Assembly (NCBI RefSeq): GCF_963662885.1
Contig: NZ_OY760059.1
Span: 1,240,001 to 1,304,000, forward strand
From: an uncultured Pseudodesulfovibrio sp.
Lineage (GTDB): Bacteria; Desulfobacterota; Desulfovibrionia; Desulfovibrionales; Desulfovibrionaceae
Direction: 5' to 3'
DNA: 64,000 nucleotides
In this document: in pieces, positions 8,401 through 15,760 of the stretch
Position numbering within the stretch: position 1 is the first letter of the stretch
Layout of the letters: every line of letters starts with the position of its first letter
Made by a program: the position numbers and the translations under genes
The notes under the pieces: model-generated
Database searches by the model: none
Told to the model about the DNA's origin: nothing
Seen by the model: the letters and a program-made list of their open reading frames with translations, nothing else

Positions 8401-9555
8401 CTATTTGCCTTTGGCGGAGTTGAATTCGCGGACCTTGTCCTGCCACAGCGCGGTGCCGGGTTTTCCCTTCCAGGCCAGCCTCGGGTCCACCCGGACGATG
8501 AGCATGCCTTGCAGAAGGGAGTGTGCGGCGTAGCCCAGGGAGGACAGCCTTTGGACGGAGTTGATCAGCATGGGGGCGGCGATGCCGGTGTCCCGGCCCA
8601 GCTTGTCCATGTCGATGACCACGTAGTTGTTGAATTTGACGTTGGCCAGCAGGTAGCTGACCACCCGGCGGTCGGCGTTGTCCAGGCGTTGGTCGGCCGT
8701 AAGCGTGAGGAGCATGGACTGGTCGCTGGCCACGGTGCGGTCGATCTCGATCACCGGCCGGACCAGAGCCGGGTCATCCGCGATGGAGCGGATGCCGCCG
8801 TCCAGGAAACCGTAATCGAAATAATCGTACGCTTTGAGGAAATATTGGAGCCAGCGGATCTGCTTGCCCACAGCGTCGAAGAAGAGCAACCGTTTTTCGG
8901 TCCAGATGCGCGAGGTGACCAGGTCGAGCAAGGGGTCCAGGGGGATGGATCGGATGCCTGCAATGCGGGGAAGCACGTCCCGCTGGAACGGGTCACGGAT
9001 GTCGATGACCAGAGTATTCGGGTCCTTGGCTTCGCGTTCGAATTCCTCGAAGGAGAGCAGCCTTCGGTTCAGGGCTTTCTTGGAGAGCACGCGTTCGCTT
9101 CGGGCCGGCGTCTCGTCCATGAGCGTAGCCTTGTCCGGTGCTGCGGTGATCCAGTCGAAGATACCCCCGTCATAGGCGAAAACATGGCTGAACCCCAGAG
9201 ACAGGGCCAGTTGGGCCGCCTGGTAGCTTTTGGCGCAGGAATGGCCGTTGCAGTAAAAGACCAGCGGATCGGACGCGGGTTTGGGGCGCAGCTCCTCGAG
9301 TTTCTGGGCAAAATCGTCCAACCCGAGGGGCAGGAGAACGGCCTTGTTGATGTGGGCCACCTCGTATTCCAGCCGGGAGCGGATATCCACGACCACGGCC
9401 GCGTCGTAGTCGGCCAGGAGCTGATCGGTGGTGATGTACGGAACCTCTGGGTAGTAGGGCCGCAGCGGGAAGTCCTCGGCCAGAGCCGGATGGACTGAAA
9501 GAACCAGGGTCGCGCAGAAAATAATCAGACGTAAGGCGGAAAGAGAGCGGGTCAT
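8401..9555 (-). CDS. Exported tandem-rhodanese protein with a possible C-terminal winged-helix-like region
   Basis: A 384-residue protein with a signal peptide ending near HPALAEDF. Rhodanese domain 1 (about residues 40-140) has the catalytic-loop cysteines in FYCNGHSCAKS. Rhodanese domain 2 (about 165-265) has DIRDPFQRDVLP, but where the active-site cysteine is expected it reads FFDAVGKQIRW, so this domain looks inactive. The last 100 residues resemble a small helix-turn-helix fold rather than a rhodanese. Rhodaneses transfer sulfane sulfur or bind persulfides; here it would act in the periplasm. ATG 9555 overlaps the hydrolase stop (ATGA) and is in the right place for the signal peptide, so I prefer it to the longer frame. 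Function in this operon is inferred. Confidence 0.75.
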   Translation of the reverse strand: MTRSLSALRLIIFCATLVLSVHPALAEDFPLRPYYPEVPYITTDQLLADYDAAVVVDIRSRLEYEVAHINKAVLLPLGLDDFAQKLEELRPKPASDPLVFYCNGHSCAKSYQAAQLALSLGFSHVFAYDGGIFDWITAAPDKATLMDETPARSERVLSKKALNRRLLSFEEFEREAKDPNTLVIDIRDPFQRDVLPRIAGIRSIPLDPLLDLVTSRIWTEKRLLFFDAVGKQIRWLQYFLKAYDYFDYGFLDGGIRSIADDPALVRPVIEIDRTVASDQSMLLTLTADQRLDNADRRVVSYLLANVKFNNYVVIDMDKLGRDTGIAAPMLINSVQRLSSLGYAAHSLLQGMLIVRVDPRLAWKGKPGTALWQDKVREFNSAKGK

Positions 9556-10076
9556 TCGTTGTCCCCGAGGTCGGCCATGGTCCGGGAGAGGAACCGGGCG
9601 AACAGGATGCACAGTGTGTCGGTGGACCCTTCCAAACGGTGGCCGTCTGCCAGGACGTGCAGGGTGGCCTTGTGGGTCCGGGCAAAGCGGATGGCGTTGT
9701 CCACCGGAACGACGTCGTCGTCCCAGCCGTGGACCACGGTGACGCGGTCCGGGAGGTTCGGGAAGACGTGCACGGCATAGCCGGGGAAATAGAAGGCCGG
9801 AGCCAGGAGAAAGATTGCGGGAACAGCGGCCTGCATGGCGGCTGTCGCGGCCACGTAACCGCCCATGCTGGACCCGGCCAGGATAGCGGGCCGATCGTCT
9901 TCGGCAAGGATGGACAGTAGGCGCTCAACCCGTTCATCCGGGTCGGCAAGGTCGCTGAAGTCAGGGCCTTCCATGGTCAGACCAAACTCCCTGGCCACGT
10001 CTGACAGGGCCAGGCTTTTGGTCCCCCACGGGCGGCTCAGGGAGCCGTGACACCAGAACAGGCGGCAATCAGGCAT
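9552..10076 (-). CDS. Small alpha/beta hydrolase (YqiA/UPF0227-like esterase)
   Basis: A 174-residue cytoplasmic hydrolase. The nucleophile elbow is AGSSMGGY, the acid loop HGWDDDVVP, and the histidine is in ADGHRLEG, giving a complete Ser-Asp-His triad. Size and order match the compact YqiA-like esterases of unknown substrate. Its start overlaps the end of the hybrid kinase by 8 nt and its stop overlaps the rhodanese start by 4 nt, so it is an integral operon member. The substrate cannot be told from the sequence. Confidence 0.75.
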   Translation of the reverse strand: MPDCRLFWCHGSLSRPWGTKSLALSDVAREFGLTMEGPDFSDLADPDERVERLLSILAEDDRPAILAGSSMGGYVAATAAMQAAVPAIFLLAPAFYFPGYAVHVFPNLPDRVTVVHGWDDDVVPVDNAIRFARTHKATLHVLADGHRLEGSTDTLCILFARFLSRTMADLGDNE

Positions 10077-12090
10077 GGTCCGATCCCTCGGTATCGTCCG
10101 GGCGTTTGGGAGCGTATTCGCGCAGGGTTTCGAACAGGGTGCTCTTCTTGACCGGTTTGGGCAGGTGGGCGTTTGCCCCAGCCTGGATGCACCGGCGGGC
10201 GTCCTCGTTCATGGCATAGGCGGTCATGGCCACCACGGGCACCGCGGGCAGGCCATGCTCCTTTTCCCACTCACGGATGGAACGGGTGGCTTCAAAGCCG
10301 TCCATGCCGGGCATCTGGATGTCCATGAGGACCAGATCCCAGCCCCCTTTCTTGAAAAGCTCAAGCCCGGTGGCCCCGTCTTCGGCCACGGTCATGGCGC
10401 AGGGGGTGGAGTCCAGATAGGTCTGGGCCACGAAGGCATTGTACCGGGAGTCCTCGAACATGAGGATGTTCAGCGGCGGCAGGGGCGGCTCCTCGGCGGT
10501 TTTGACCGGGGCGGCTGGCTGGGCTGTCTCGGAGCCGGTGGCGGCGCCGAACCGTGCCGTGAAGTGGAAAATGCTGCCCTTGCCCGGCATGGACTCCGCC
10601 CAGATGCGGCCGCCCATCATGTGGACCAGCTCCTTGCTGATGGCCAGGCCCAGACCGGTCCCGCCAAATTGGCGGGTGGTGGAGCTGTCCGCCTGGGTAA
10701 AGGCTTCGAAGATGGCCCCCAGCTTGTCGCCGGACACGCCCACCCCGGTGTCCGAGATGGAGAAGTGCAGCAGTGCGGTCTCGCCGTCTGTTGAGGCCAG
10801 GTCCACGTTGAGGGCGACCGAGCCGGAGTCCGTGAACTTGATCGCGTTGCCCATCAGGTTGAAGAGTATCTGGCGCAGCCGGGTGGGATCGCCGTTGAGC
10901 CGAGCCGGGACCGAAGGCCCGGTCTTGCAGCTCAGGGCGAGGCCCTTCTTGGCGGCCTTGGCCTGAATCACGTCGCAGGAGCGGTCGAGAATTTCAGCCA
11001 GCTGGAACCAGGTCTTTTCCAGTGTCAGGTGCCCGGCCTCAATCTTGGACAGATCCAGGATGTCGTCGAGGATTTCGAGCAGGCTTTCGCCCGCTGTGCG
11101 AAAGACGTCCACATAGCGCGCCTGATCATCAGACAGATCGGTTTCCCAAAGGATATCCGCCATGCCCAGGATGGCGTTCATGGGCGTGCGGATTTCGTGG
11201 CTCATGGAGGCCAGGAAGCTGCTCTTGGCCGCGTTGGCCATTTCGGCGGCCTTCTTGGCCCGACGGACCTGATCCAGGGCGCCGTTGAGGGATTCGTTCT
11301 TGCGTTTGAGTTCTTCGGTCCGTTCCTTGACCTTGCTCTCCAGCAGGTTCTGGTGGTTCTGGAGTTTGGCGTTGGCCTCCTGAAGATCATTGATCAGGTG
11401 GCGGACGGACTGCCGCATGTCGTCGATGGCTCGGGCCAGACTGCCCAACTCGTTGGATGCCGAAGTATCTACGGGCGCATCCAGATCGCCGTCGGCGATG
11501 GTCGTGGCCGCTTCTTCCAGGTCCACTAGCGGGCTGATGAAGTGCTTGCGCATGTAGCGGACTGCGGCAAGGGTGAGCGTCAGGGTCAAAAGCAGGCCCA
11601 TGGCCAGGGTCAGGCCGATGTACATGGCCATTTCCTGGACATACCCCTCGGTGGACACGGCCAGGTTGAAAGAGCCGATCCAGTCGCCGAACTTGCGGAT
11701 TTCCACCGATTTGGTGAGGAACCGCCGGTCTCTGGTGAAATAGTCGAAGTCATGCCCGGTAAAACGGGGGCGGCTTTTGGCGGCCATGACCTCCCGACCG
11801 GTGACCACCTGGGCAAAGGCCACGGTGTCGTCCTGGAGCACGGCGTCGATGAAATCACGGGCCGAGGCGTAGTCCACCTGCCATACGGCGCTGGCGAGGC
11901 TGGTCCGGGCGAGATGGGCGATGCTGTCAGCGCGTTCGGAAAGGCGGACGTGCAAACGGTAGGCGTTGAACAGTATCAGCGCGCAGGAAAACACGAGGAC
12001 AATGGCCGAGATGAAGGCCAACTGGGCAAGTTTGGCTCTGCGGCCGAGAGAGTCGGCTCTGGGCAGCCTGGCTCCTTGATGTATGCTCAT
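10069..12090 (-). CDS. Hybrid sensor histidine kinase/response regulator
   Basis: A 673-residue membrane kinase. Membrane segments at about 22-44 and 157-178 enclose a CHASE-like periplasmic loop. HAMP (about 180-235) and coiled coil follow, then HisKA with phospho-acceptor His298 in SHEIRTPMN. The HATPase_c domain carries NLMGNAIKFT, DTGVG and GGTGLGLA. A C-terminal receiver has Asp590 in LMDIQMPGMDG and the lysine in PKPV. It is the first gene of the five-gene operon and presumably its input. No separate output regulator or Hpt protein is encoded here, so phosphotransfer must go elsewhere or the receiver acts in cis. Confidence 0.88.
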   Translation of the reverse strand: MSIHQGARLPRADSLGRRAKLAQLAFISAIVLVFSCALILFNAYRLHVRLSERADSIAHLARTSLASAVWQVDYASARDFIDAVLQDDTVAFAQVVTGREVMAAKSRPRFTGHDFDYFTRDRRFLTKSVEIRKFGDWIGSFNLAVSTEGYVQEMAMYIGLTLAMGLLLTLTLTLAAVRYMRKHFISPLVDLEEAATTIADGDLDAPVDTSASNELGSLARAIDDMRQSVRHLINDLQEANAKLQNHQNLLESKVKERTEELKRKNESLNGALDQVRRAKKAAEMANAAKSSFLASMSHEIRTPMNAILGMADILWETDLSDDQARYVDVFRTAGESLLEILDDILDLSKIEAGHLTLEKTWFQLAEILDRSCDVIQAKAAKKGLALSCKTGPSVPARLNGDPTRLRQILFNLMGNAIKFTDSGSVALNVDLASTDGETALLHFSISDTGVGVSGDKLGAIFEAFTQADSSTTRQFGGTGLGLAISKELVHMMGGRIWAESMPGKGSIFHFTARFGAATGSETAQPAAPVKTAEEPPLPPLNILMFEDSRYNAFVAQTYLDSTPCAMTVAEDGATGLELFKKGGWDLVLMDIQMPGMDGFEATRSIREWEKEHGLPAVPVVAMTAYAMNEDARRCIQAGANAHLPKPVKKSTLFETLREYAPKRPDDTEGSDHA

Positions 12091-12194
12091 GTGTCGCTCG
12101 ACGTCCTCCGGTTGAGAGATACTTGTGTATTTCTAAGCCGAACGGGCAACATTGGCAAGGAGCCATAAATGATTCAAGGACGTCTGTTAAAGGC

Positions 12195-12223
12195 AAAAAA
12201 AAGGCCGGGCACGAAGCCCGGCC
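12195..12223 (-). terminator. Rho-independent terminator of the second CII-like gene
   Basis: Perfect 8-bp GC stem (12203-12210 with 12216-12223), 5-nt loop, then eight T residues on the minus strand (complement of 12195-12202). It separates this gene from the kinase operon. Confidence 0.92.
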
Positions 12224-12244
12224 GAAAATCGTTCCCGGAATCGG

Positions 12245-12493
12245 CTAGGCGTTGCCGGTCTCCAGGTTGAAACCCATCTCGGAAGCCATGAACTGGAGCG
12301 GACGGATGTCGTGGGTCACCTTCATGATTTCGAGCAGGGTTTCCGCTCCCAGCTTGGCGCTGGCGTCAAAGGGGTTGATCTCCCGCATCAGGGTCGAATA
12401 CGGCTTGTTGATCTTCTGTGCGACGACCTTGGCCTGGATACCACTGTCGAGAATGCAGTCCTGAACCACCTTGGTTACGTTCTTTTCAAACAT
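12245..12493 (-). CDS. Small phage-CII (CP76)-like DNA-binding protein, copy 2
   Basis: An 82-residue paralogue of the protein at 4964-5272, without the basic tail. The HTH-like region is NKPYSTLMREINPFD, followed by AKLGAETLLEIMKVTHDIRPLQFMASEMGF. GGGAGG precedes ATG 12493, and a strong terminator follows the stop. Upstream sit a consensus sigma-54 promoter and an array of repeated half-sites, so it is probably switched on by an enhancer-binding protein under a particular condition. The two paralogues bracket the kinase-to-phosphatase operon. Regulation of that operon by these proteins is speculation. Confidence 0.62.
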   Translation of the reverse strand: MFEKNVTKVVQDCILDSGIQAKVVAQKINKPYSTLMREINPFDASAKLGAETLLEIMKVTHDIRPLQFMASEMGFNLETGNA

Positions 12494-12542
12494 CGTGCCC
12501 TCCCGCAGAGTTTGTTGGTTGCTGGCGAAACGTTACGAACTA

Positions 12543-12563
12543 TAAAGCAACCGGCGTGCCAAA
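12543..12563 (-). promoter_or_regulatory. Sigma-54 (-24/-12) promoter of the second CII-like gene
   Basis: On the minus strand the sequence reads TTGGCACGCCGGTTGC, an essentially exact match to the RpoN consensus. The GG is at 12559-12560 and the GC at 12547-12548, with exactly 10 nt between. The expected start is near 12535, leaving a 42-nt leader to ATG 12493 with its GGGAGG. Confidence 0.85.
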
Positions 12564-12578
12564 GTGGTTTTATTGTCA

Positions 12579-12607
12579 TTATAACTTGCAATATCTGCAG
12601 GTTATAA
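12579..12607. promoter_or_regulatory. 29-bp palindrome upstream of the sigma-54 promoter
   Basis: TTATAACTTGCA (12579-12590) and TGCAGGTTATAA (12596-12607) form 12-bp arms with one mismatch around 5 nt. It lies about 45-70 bp upstream of the predicted start. This could be a binding site for a co-regulator, IHF-like factor or repressor. Confidence 0.6.
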
Positions 12608-12639
12608 AAAGTATAAACAAAACGACATTCTGAAGATAG

Positions 12640-12706
12640 TGTCGCATCAATGTCGCACATGTCGCAAAGCGCGACAGTATGCTACACTAGTGTCGTATAT
12701 GCGACA
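12640..12706. repeat. Array of TGTCGC/GCGACA half-sites (candidate enhancer)
   Basis: TGTCGCA occurs at 12640, 12651 and 12660, GCGACA at 12671, TGTCGTA at 12691 and GCGACA at 12701. Successive starts are 9-11 or 20 bp apart, so all six lie on one helical face. The array is about 105-170 bp upstream of the predicted sigma-54 start, the usual position for enhancer-binding-protein sites. Confidence 0.7.
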
Positions 12707-12719
12707 GGTGATGACGCAC

Positions 12720-12748
12720 AAAAAAAGGGAGCCGCTTGCGCGGCTCCC
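12720..12748 (-). terminator. Terminator of the tetR / 40-residue-gene transcript
   Basis: Nine-bp stem 12727-12735 with 12740-12748 and a 4-nt loop, followed on the minus strand by seven T residues (12726-12720). It supports a real minus-strand transcript ending here. Confidence 0.88.
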
Positions 12749-12853
12749 TGATACCCGGCTGAGCCGGGGTGTCCGAAACGTATCTGTCAGGCTGTCAGGT
12801 GTGGGTTGCGGTCCATTTCTGTGCGCCTTTAGGAGGTGGTGATCCGTTCGGGA

Positions 12854-12976
12854 CTAAGGGTGCTGTTTCTTTGCCCAGTCTTCCGACCAGGACTTGAAGG
12901 AATCCATGTAGTTCAGCCAGGCACGGCTGCCCAGGATGATTTCCAGTATTCTGGCGGCGGTAAGATTCTTGAACAT
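12854..12976 (-). CDS. 40-residue small protein downstream of tetR
   Basis: A short frame encoding a 40-residue protein that begins MFKNLTAARILEIILGSRAW and ends WSEDWAKKQHP. It has a good ribosome-binding site (AGAGG and AAAG just before the ATG). It lies 41 bp after the tetR stop on the same strand and is followed by a strong terminator, which argues for translation. The peptide is tryptophan-rich and could form an amphipathic helix. I do not recognise a family and propose no function. Confidence 0.6.
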   Translation of the reverse strand: MFKNLTAARILEIILGSRAWLNYMDSFKSWSEDWAKKQHP

Positions 12977-13017
12977 CTTCTTTACCTCTCGCGTTGAATT
13001 ATCGTTTCCGTCGCGCC

Positions 13018-13641
13018 TTATTGAGCCAGGGGCAGGCTGTTGGAAGCTCTGCGACCCTCGGTCTGATCGGCGTCGATGGTTATGCTGCGTTCCACATGGT
13101 TGATGGTCTCGGCAAACAGCCCGGTCGAATCATAGGGGGACAGGAGGCTGGTACGGACAGAGCCGACGATGTTGCCGTAGATGATCAGCGCGGTCTGCTC
13201 CAGGGGGAGGGAGCGGATAGTGCCGTCCTCGATACCCAGGGCGACGCAGCGTTTCAGTTCGTCGATGAAGATGCTGAACTTCTCCTTCACCCTGGCGCCG
13301 TCGACACCGGGCTCCATGTGGCTGAAGGGGGAGCAGCGCAGCAGGACGGGGAAGCCGACCCTGTGCTCTTCAGTAAAGGCGAAATATGCATTCATGTAGG
13401 CCCGAATGGCCTCCATGCCGTTTTTGGCTTTTGCCGTGGCCTCGCTGAGGCAGAGGATCAGGCGGTCGGCCATATCGAATCCGGCGGCCAGGAACAGGTC
13501 CTGCTTGCTGCCGAAGTAGTGGGAAACCAGGCCGAAGGAAACATCAGCGCGTCCGGCCACATCCTTGACGGTGGCGGCGTGGAAACCCAATTGCCCGAAG
13601 GCCTCCTGGGCTGCTATGAGTATTGCTTCCTTCTTGGTCAT
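13018..13641 (-). CDS. TetR/AcrR-family transcriptional repressor
   Basis: A 207-residue regulator. The N-terminal TetR HTH reads ATVKDVAGRADVSFGLVSHYFGSKQDLF, and the rest is a ligand-binding helical domain. I chose ATG 13641 because GAGGA lies 9 nt upstream; ATG codons at 13659 and 13674 would start inside or next to the operator. Two near-identical palindromes upstream indicate autoregulation. The downstream 40-residue gene is apparently co-transcribed. No divergent efflux gene is present on the other side (glnS is upstream on the same strand with its own terminator), so the target beyond this operon is unknown. Confidence 0.88.
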   Translation of the reverse strand: MTKKEAILIAAQEAFGQLGFHAATVKDVAGRADVSFGLVSHYFGSKQDLFLAAGFDMADRLILCLSEATAKAKNGMEAIRAYMNAYFAFTEEHRVGFPVLLRCSPFSHMEPGVDGARVKEKFSIFIDELKRCVALGIEDGTIRSLPLEQTALIIYGNIVGSVRTSLLSPYDSTGLFAETINHVERSITIDADQTEGRRASNSLPLAQ

Positions 13642-13663
13642 CACGTCGTTTCCTCGCATCGAT

Positions 13664-13712
13664 TGATTGTGCAATCAGTCGTTGAAGAAGGTATAGATTG
13701 ATTGAGCAATCA
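13664..13712. promoter_or_regulatory. Paired TetR operators TGATTG-N2-CAATCA
   Basis: TGATTGTGCAATCA at 13664-13677 and TGATTGAGCAATCA at 13699-13712 are the same palindrome repeated 35 bp apart, just upstream of tetR. Their position and symmetry fit dimeric TetR binding with autorepression. Confidence 0.8.
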
Positions 13713-13760
13713 GTGTCAAGCGTGAATTGTTTATTTTTTTGCAGGGCAGGGAAAGGCTAC

Positions 13761-13788
13761 AAAAAAAGGCCGCACAAGGCGGCCTTTT
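13761..13788. terminator. Terminator after glnS
   Basis: Six-bp GC core 13768-13773 with 13779-13784, extended by A/T pairs, with a 5-nt loop. It gives a 7-T tract on the minus strand beyond the glnS stop and a shorter tract on the plus strand. Confidence 0.85.
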
Positions 13789-13809
13789 CATTATCAATTT
13801 ACTTAAAAC

Positions 13810-15582
13810 CTAGTCGGTCTTTTTCTGGATTTTGGCCCAGGTGTCGCGCAGGGTCGTGGTCCTGTTGAAGACCATGGCGCTGCCGGGCTTGTGGTCGCGC
13901 AGGTCCGCGCAATAGTAGCCGGTGCGCTCAAACTGGAAGTTGGTTCCAGCGGGCATGTCGGCCATGGCGGGCTCCACCTTGCAGCCGGGCAGGGAGGTAA
14001 GGGAGTCCGGATCGACGTAGTCGGTGAAGGACTTGCCCTCTTCCACGGCGTTGGGATTTTCCTTGGTGAACAGGGGACCGTAGTTGCGCACTTCGGCGTC
14101 CAGGCCGTGCTTGGCCGAAACCCAGTGCAGGGTCCCCTTGACCTTGCGACCGCCTTCCAGCCAGCCGCCCTTGGACTCGGGATCGTAGGTGGCGCGGATC
14201 TCGGTAACCTTGCCGTCCGCGTCCTTATCGTAGCCGGTGCACTTGACGTAATACGCGCCGCGCAGTCGCACCTCGCGGTCCGGGCCCAGGCGGAAGAACT
14301 TCTTGGGCGGCTCTTCCATGAAGTCGTCGCGCTCGACCCAGAGTTCGCGGGTGAACGGCACCTTGCGGGCGCCGTAGGACTCGTCCTCGGGGTTCAGCGC
14401 GATCTCGAAAACGTCTTCCTGATCCTCGGGGTAATTCTCGATGACCAGCTTGACCGGGTCCATGATGCCCATGTAGCGCGGGGCGCGCTTGTTCAGGTCC
14501 TCGCGCAGGCAGGCCTCGAGCAGGGCGTATTCGACCATGGAGTCGGCCTTGGCCACGCCGATCCGCTCGCAGAAGTCGCGGATGGACTCGGGAGTGAAGC
14601 CGCGTCGGCGGAAACCGGAGATGGTCGGCATGCGCGGATCGTCCCAGCCGCTGACGAACTTTTCCTGGACCAACTGGATGAGCTTGCGCTTGGAGAGCAC
14701 GGTGCCGGTGATGTTCAGCCGGGCGAACTCGTACTGGCGGGGCCGGTCGGTGAAGCCGGGGAGCGCGGCCAGTTCATTATATATGGCGGCGTTCTCGCCG
14801 AACAGCTCGGGCTGCTTCAGTCCTTCCATGAGGGTGTCCACGCACCAGTCGTACAGGGGGCGGTTGTTCTCGAACTCCAGGGTGCAGATGGAGTGGGTGA
14901 TGCCCTCGATGGCGTCGGACAGTCCGTGGGTGAAATCGTACATGGGGTAGATGCACCATGCGTCACCGGTCCGGTGGTGATCCGCGTGCTTGATGCGGTA
15001 CAGGGCCGGGTCGCGGAGCATGACGTTGGGGGCGCCCATGTCGATCTTGCCGCGCAGGATGCATTCGCCGTCCTTGAACTCGCCGGCGCGCATGGACCGG
15101 AACAGGGCCAGGTTTTCCTCCACGGTGCGTCCGCGATAGGGCGAATCCTTGCCGGGCTCCTTGAGGGTGCCCCGGTTCTCCCGGATCTCTTCGGCGGACT
15201 GGTGGTCCACGTAGGCCTTGCCCATCTTGATGAACAGCTCGGCGATGAAGTAGAGCTTCTCGAAGTAGTCCGAGGCGTAGAAATTGTTGTTCCAGTCAAA
15301 GCCCAGCCAGTGCACGTCCTCGCGGATGGAGTCCACGTATTCCACGTCTTCCTTGACCGGGTTGGTGTCGTCGAAGCGCAGGTTGCACTTGCCCTCGTAG
15401 TCTCGGGCGAGGCCGAAGTTCAGACAGATGGACTTGGCATGGCCGATGTGCAGGTACCCGTTGGGCTCGGGCGGGAACCGGGTGTGCACGCGGCCGTGGT
15501 ATTTGCCGCTTTCCATATCCCTGTCGATGATCTGGCGGACGAAGTCCTTGCCCTTTTCCGGGGCCTCGGGTTTGCTGCTCAT
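13810..15582 (-). CDS. glnS: Glutaminyl-tRNA synthetase
   Basis: A 590-residue class I aminoacyl-tRNA synthetase that charges tRNA-Gln with glutamine in the cytoplasm. The HIGH motif is at residues 45-48 within PPEPNGYLHIGHAKS, and the KMSKS-like loop is VLSKRKL. The catalytic core and C-terminal beta-barrel anticodon-binding region match bacterial GlnRS. It is somewhat longer than the 554-residue E. coli enzyme. I chose ATG 15582 (AGAGG upstream, MSSKPEAP); the frame stays open about 98 codons further but those residues look like non-coding sequence. A strong terminator follows. Confidence 0.95.
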   Translation of the reverse strand: MSSKPEAPEKGKDFVRQIIDRDMESGKYHGRVHTRFPPEPNGYLHIGHAKSICLNFGLARDYEGKCNLRFDDTNPVKEDVEYVDSIREDVHWLGFDWNNNFYASDYFEKLYFIAELFIKMGKAYVDHQSAEEIRENRGTLKEPGKDSPYRGRTVEENLALFRSMRAGEFKDGECILRGKIDMGAPNVMLRDPALYRIKHADHHRTGDAWCIYPMYDFTHGLSDAIEGITHSICTLEFENNRPLYDWCVDTLMEGLKQPELFGENAAIYNELAALPGFTDRPRQYEFARLNITGTVLSKRKLIQLVQEKFVSGWDDPRMPTISGFRRRGFTPESIRDFCERIGVAKADSMVEYALLEACLREDLNKRAPRYMGIMDPVKLVIENYPEDQEDVFEIALNPEDESYGARKVPFTRELWVERDDFMEEPPKKFFRLGPDREVRLRGAYYVKCTGYDKDADGKVTEIRATYDPESKGGWLEGGRKVKGTLHWVSAKHGLDAEVRNYGPLFTKENPNAVEEGKSFTDYVDPDSLTSLPGCKVEPAMADMPAGTNFQFERTGYYCADLRDHKPGSAMVFNRTTTLRDTWAKIQKKTD

Positions 15583-15760
15583 GAAAAACCTCTTGGTATG
15601 AATGGACCGCTTGCCGGTCGAATGGTCGTAAAGAGGGCAAGATTTCCCATCCTGCCCGTGGCACAGGAAATACGGTAAAACCGCTTGCCGGTCAACGCAA
15701 TGCTTGCCGCCATGGGCGCAACAGGACACACTGGGCAGGTTACCCCTCAAAGGAGATACC

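Larger units (their letters stand above)
12494..12853. other. 360-bp regulatory region between copy 2 and the 40-residue gene
   Basis: No gene. It holds the sigma-54 promoter, a 29-bp palindrome, the TGTCGC array and, on the minus strand, the terminator for the tetR-small-gene transcript. Those elements are listed separately. Confidence 0.7.

Noticed and set aside
4964..12493. Prophage remnant suggested by the two CII-like genes
   Set aside because: No integrase, structural, lysis or attachment-site sequence is present and the surrounding genes are ordinary chromosomal ones.
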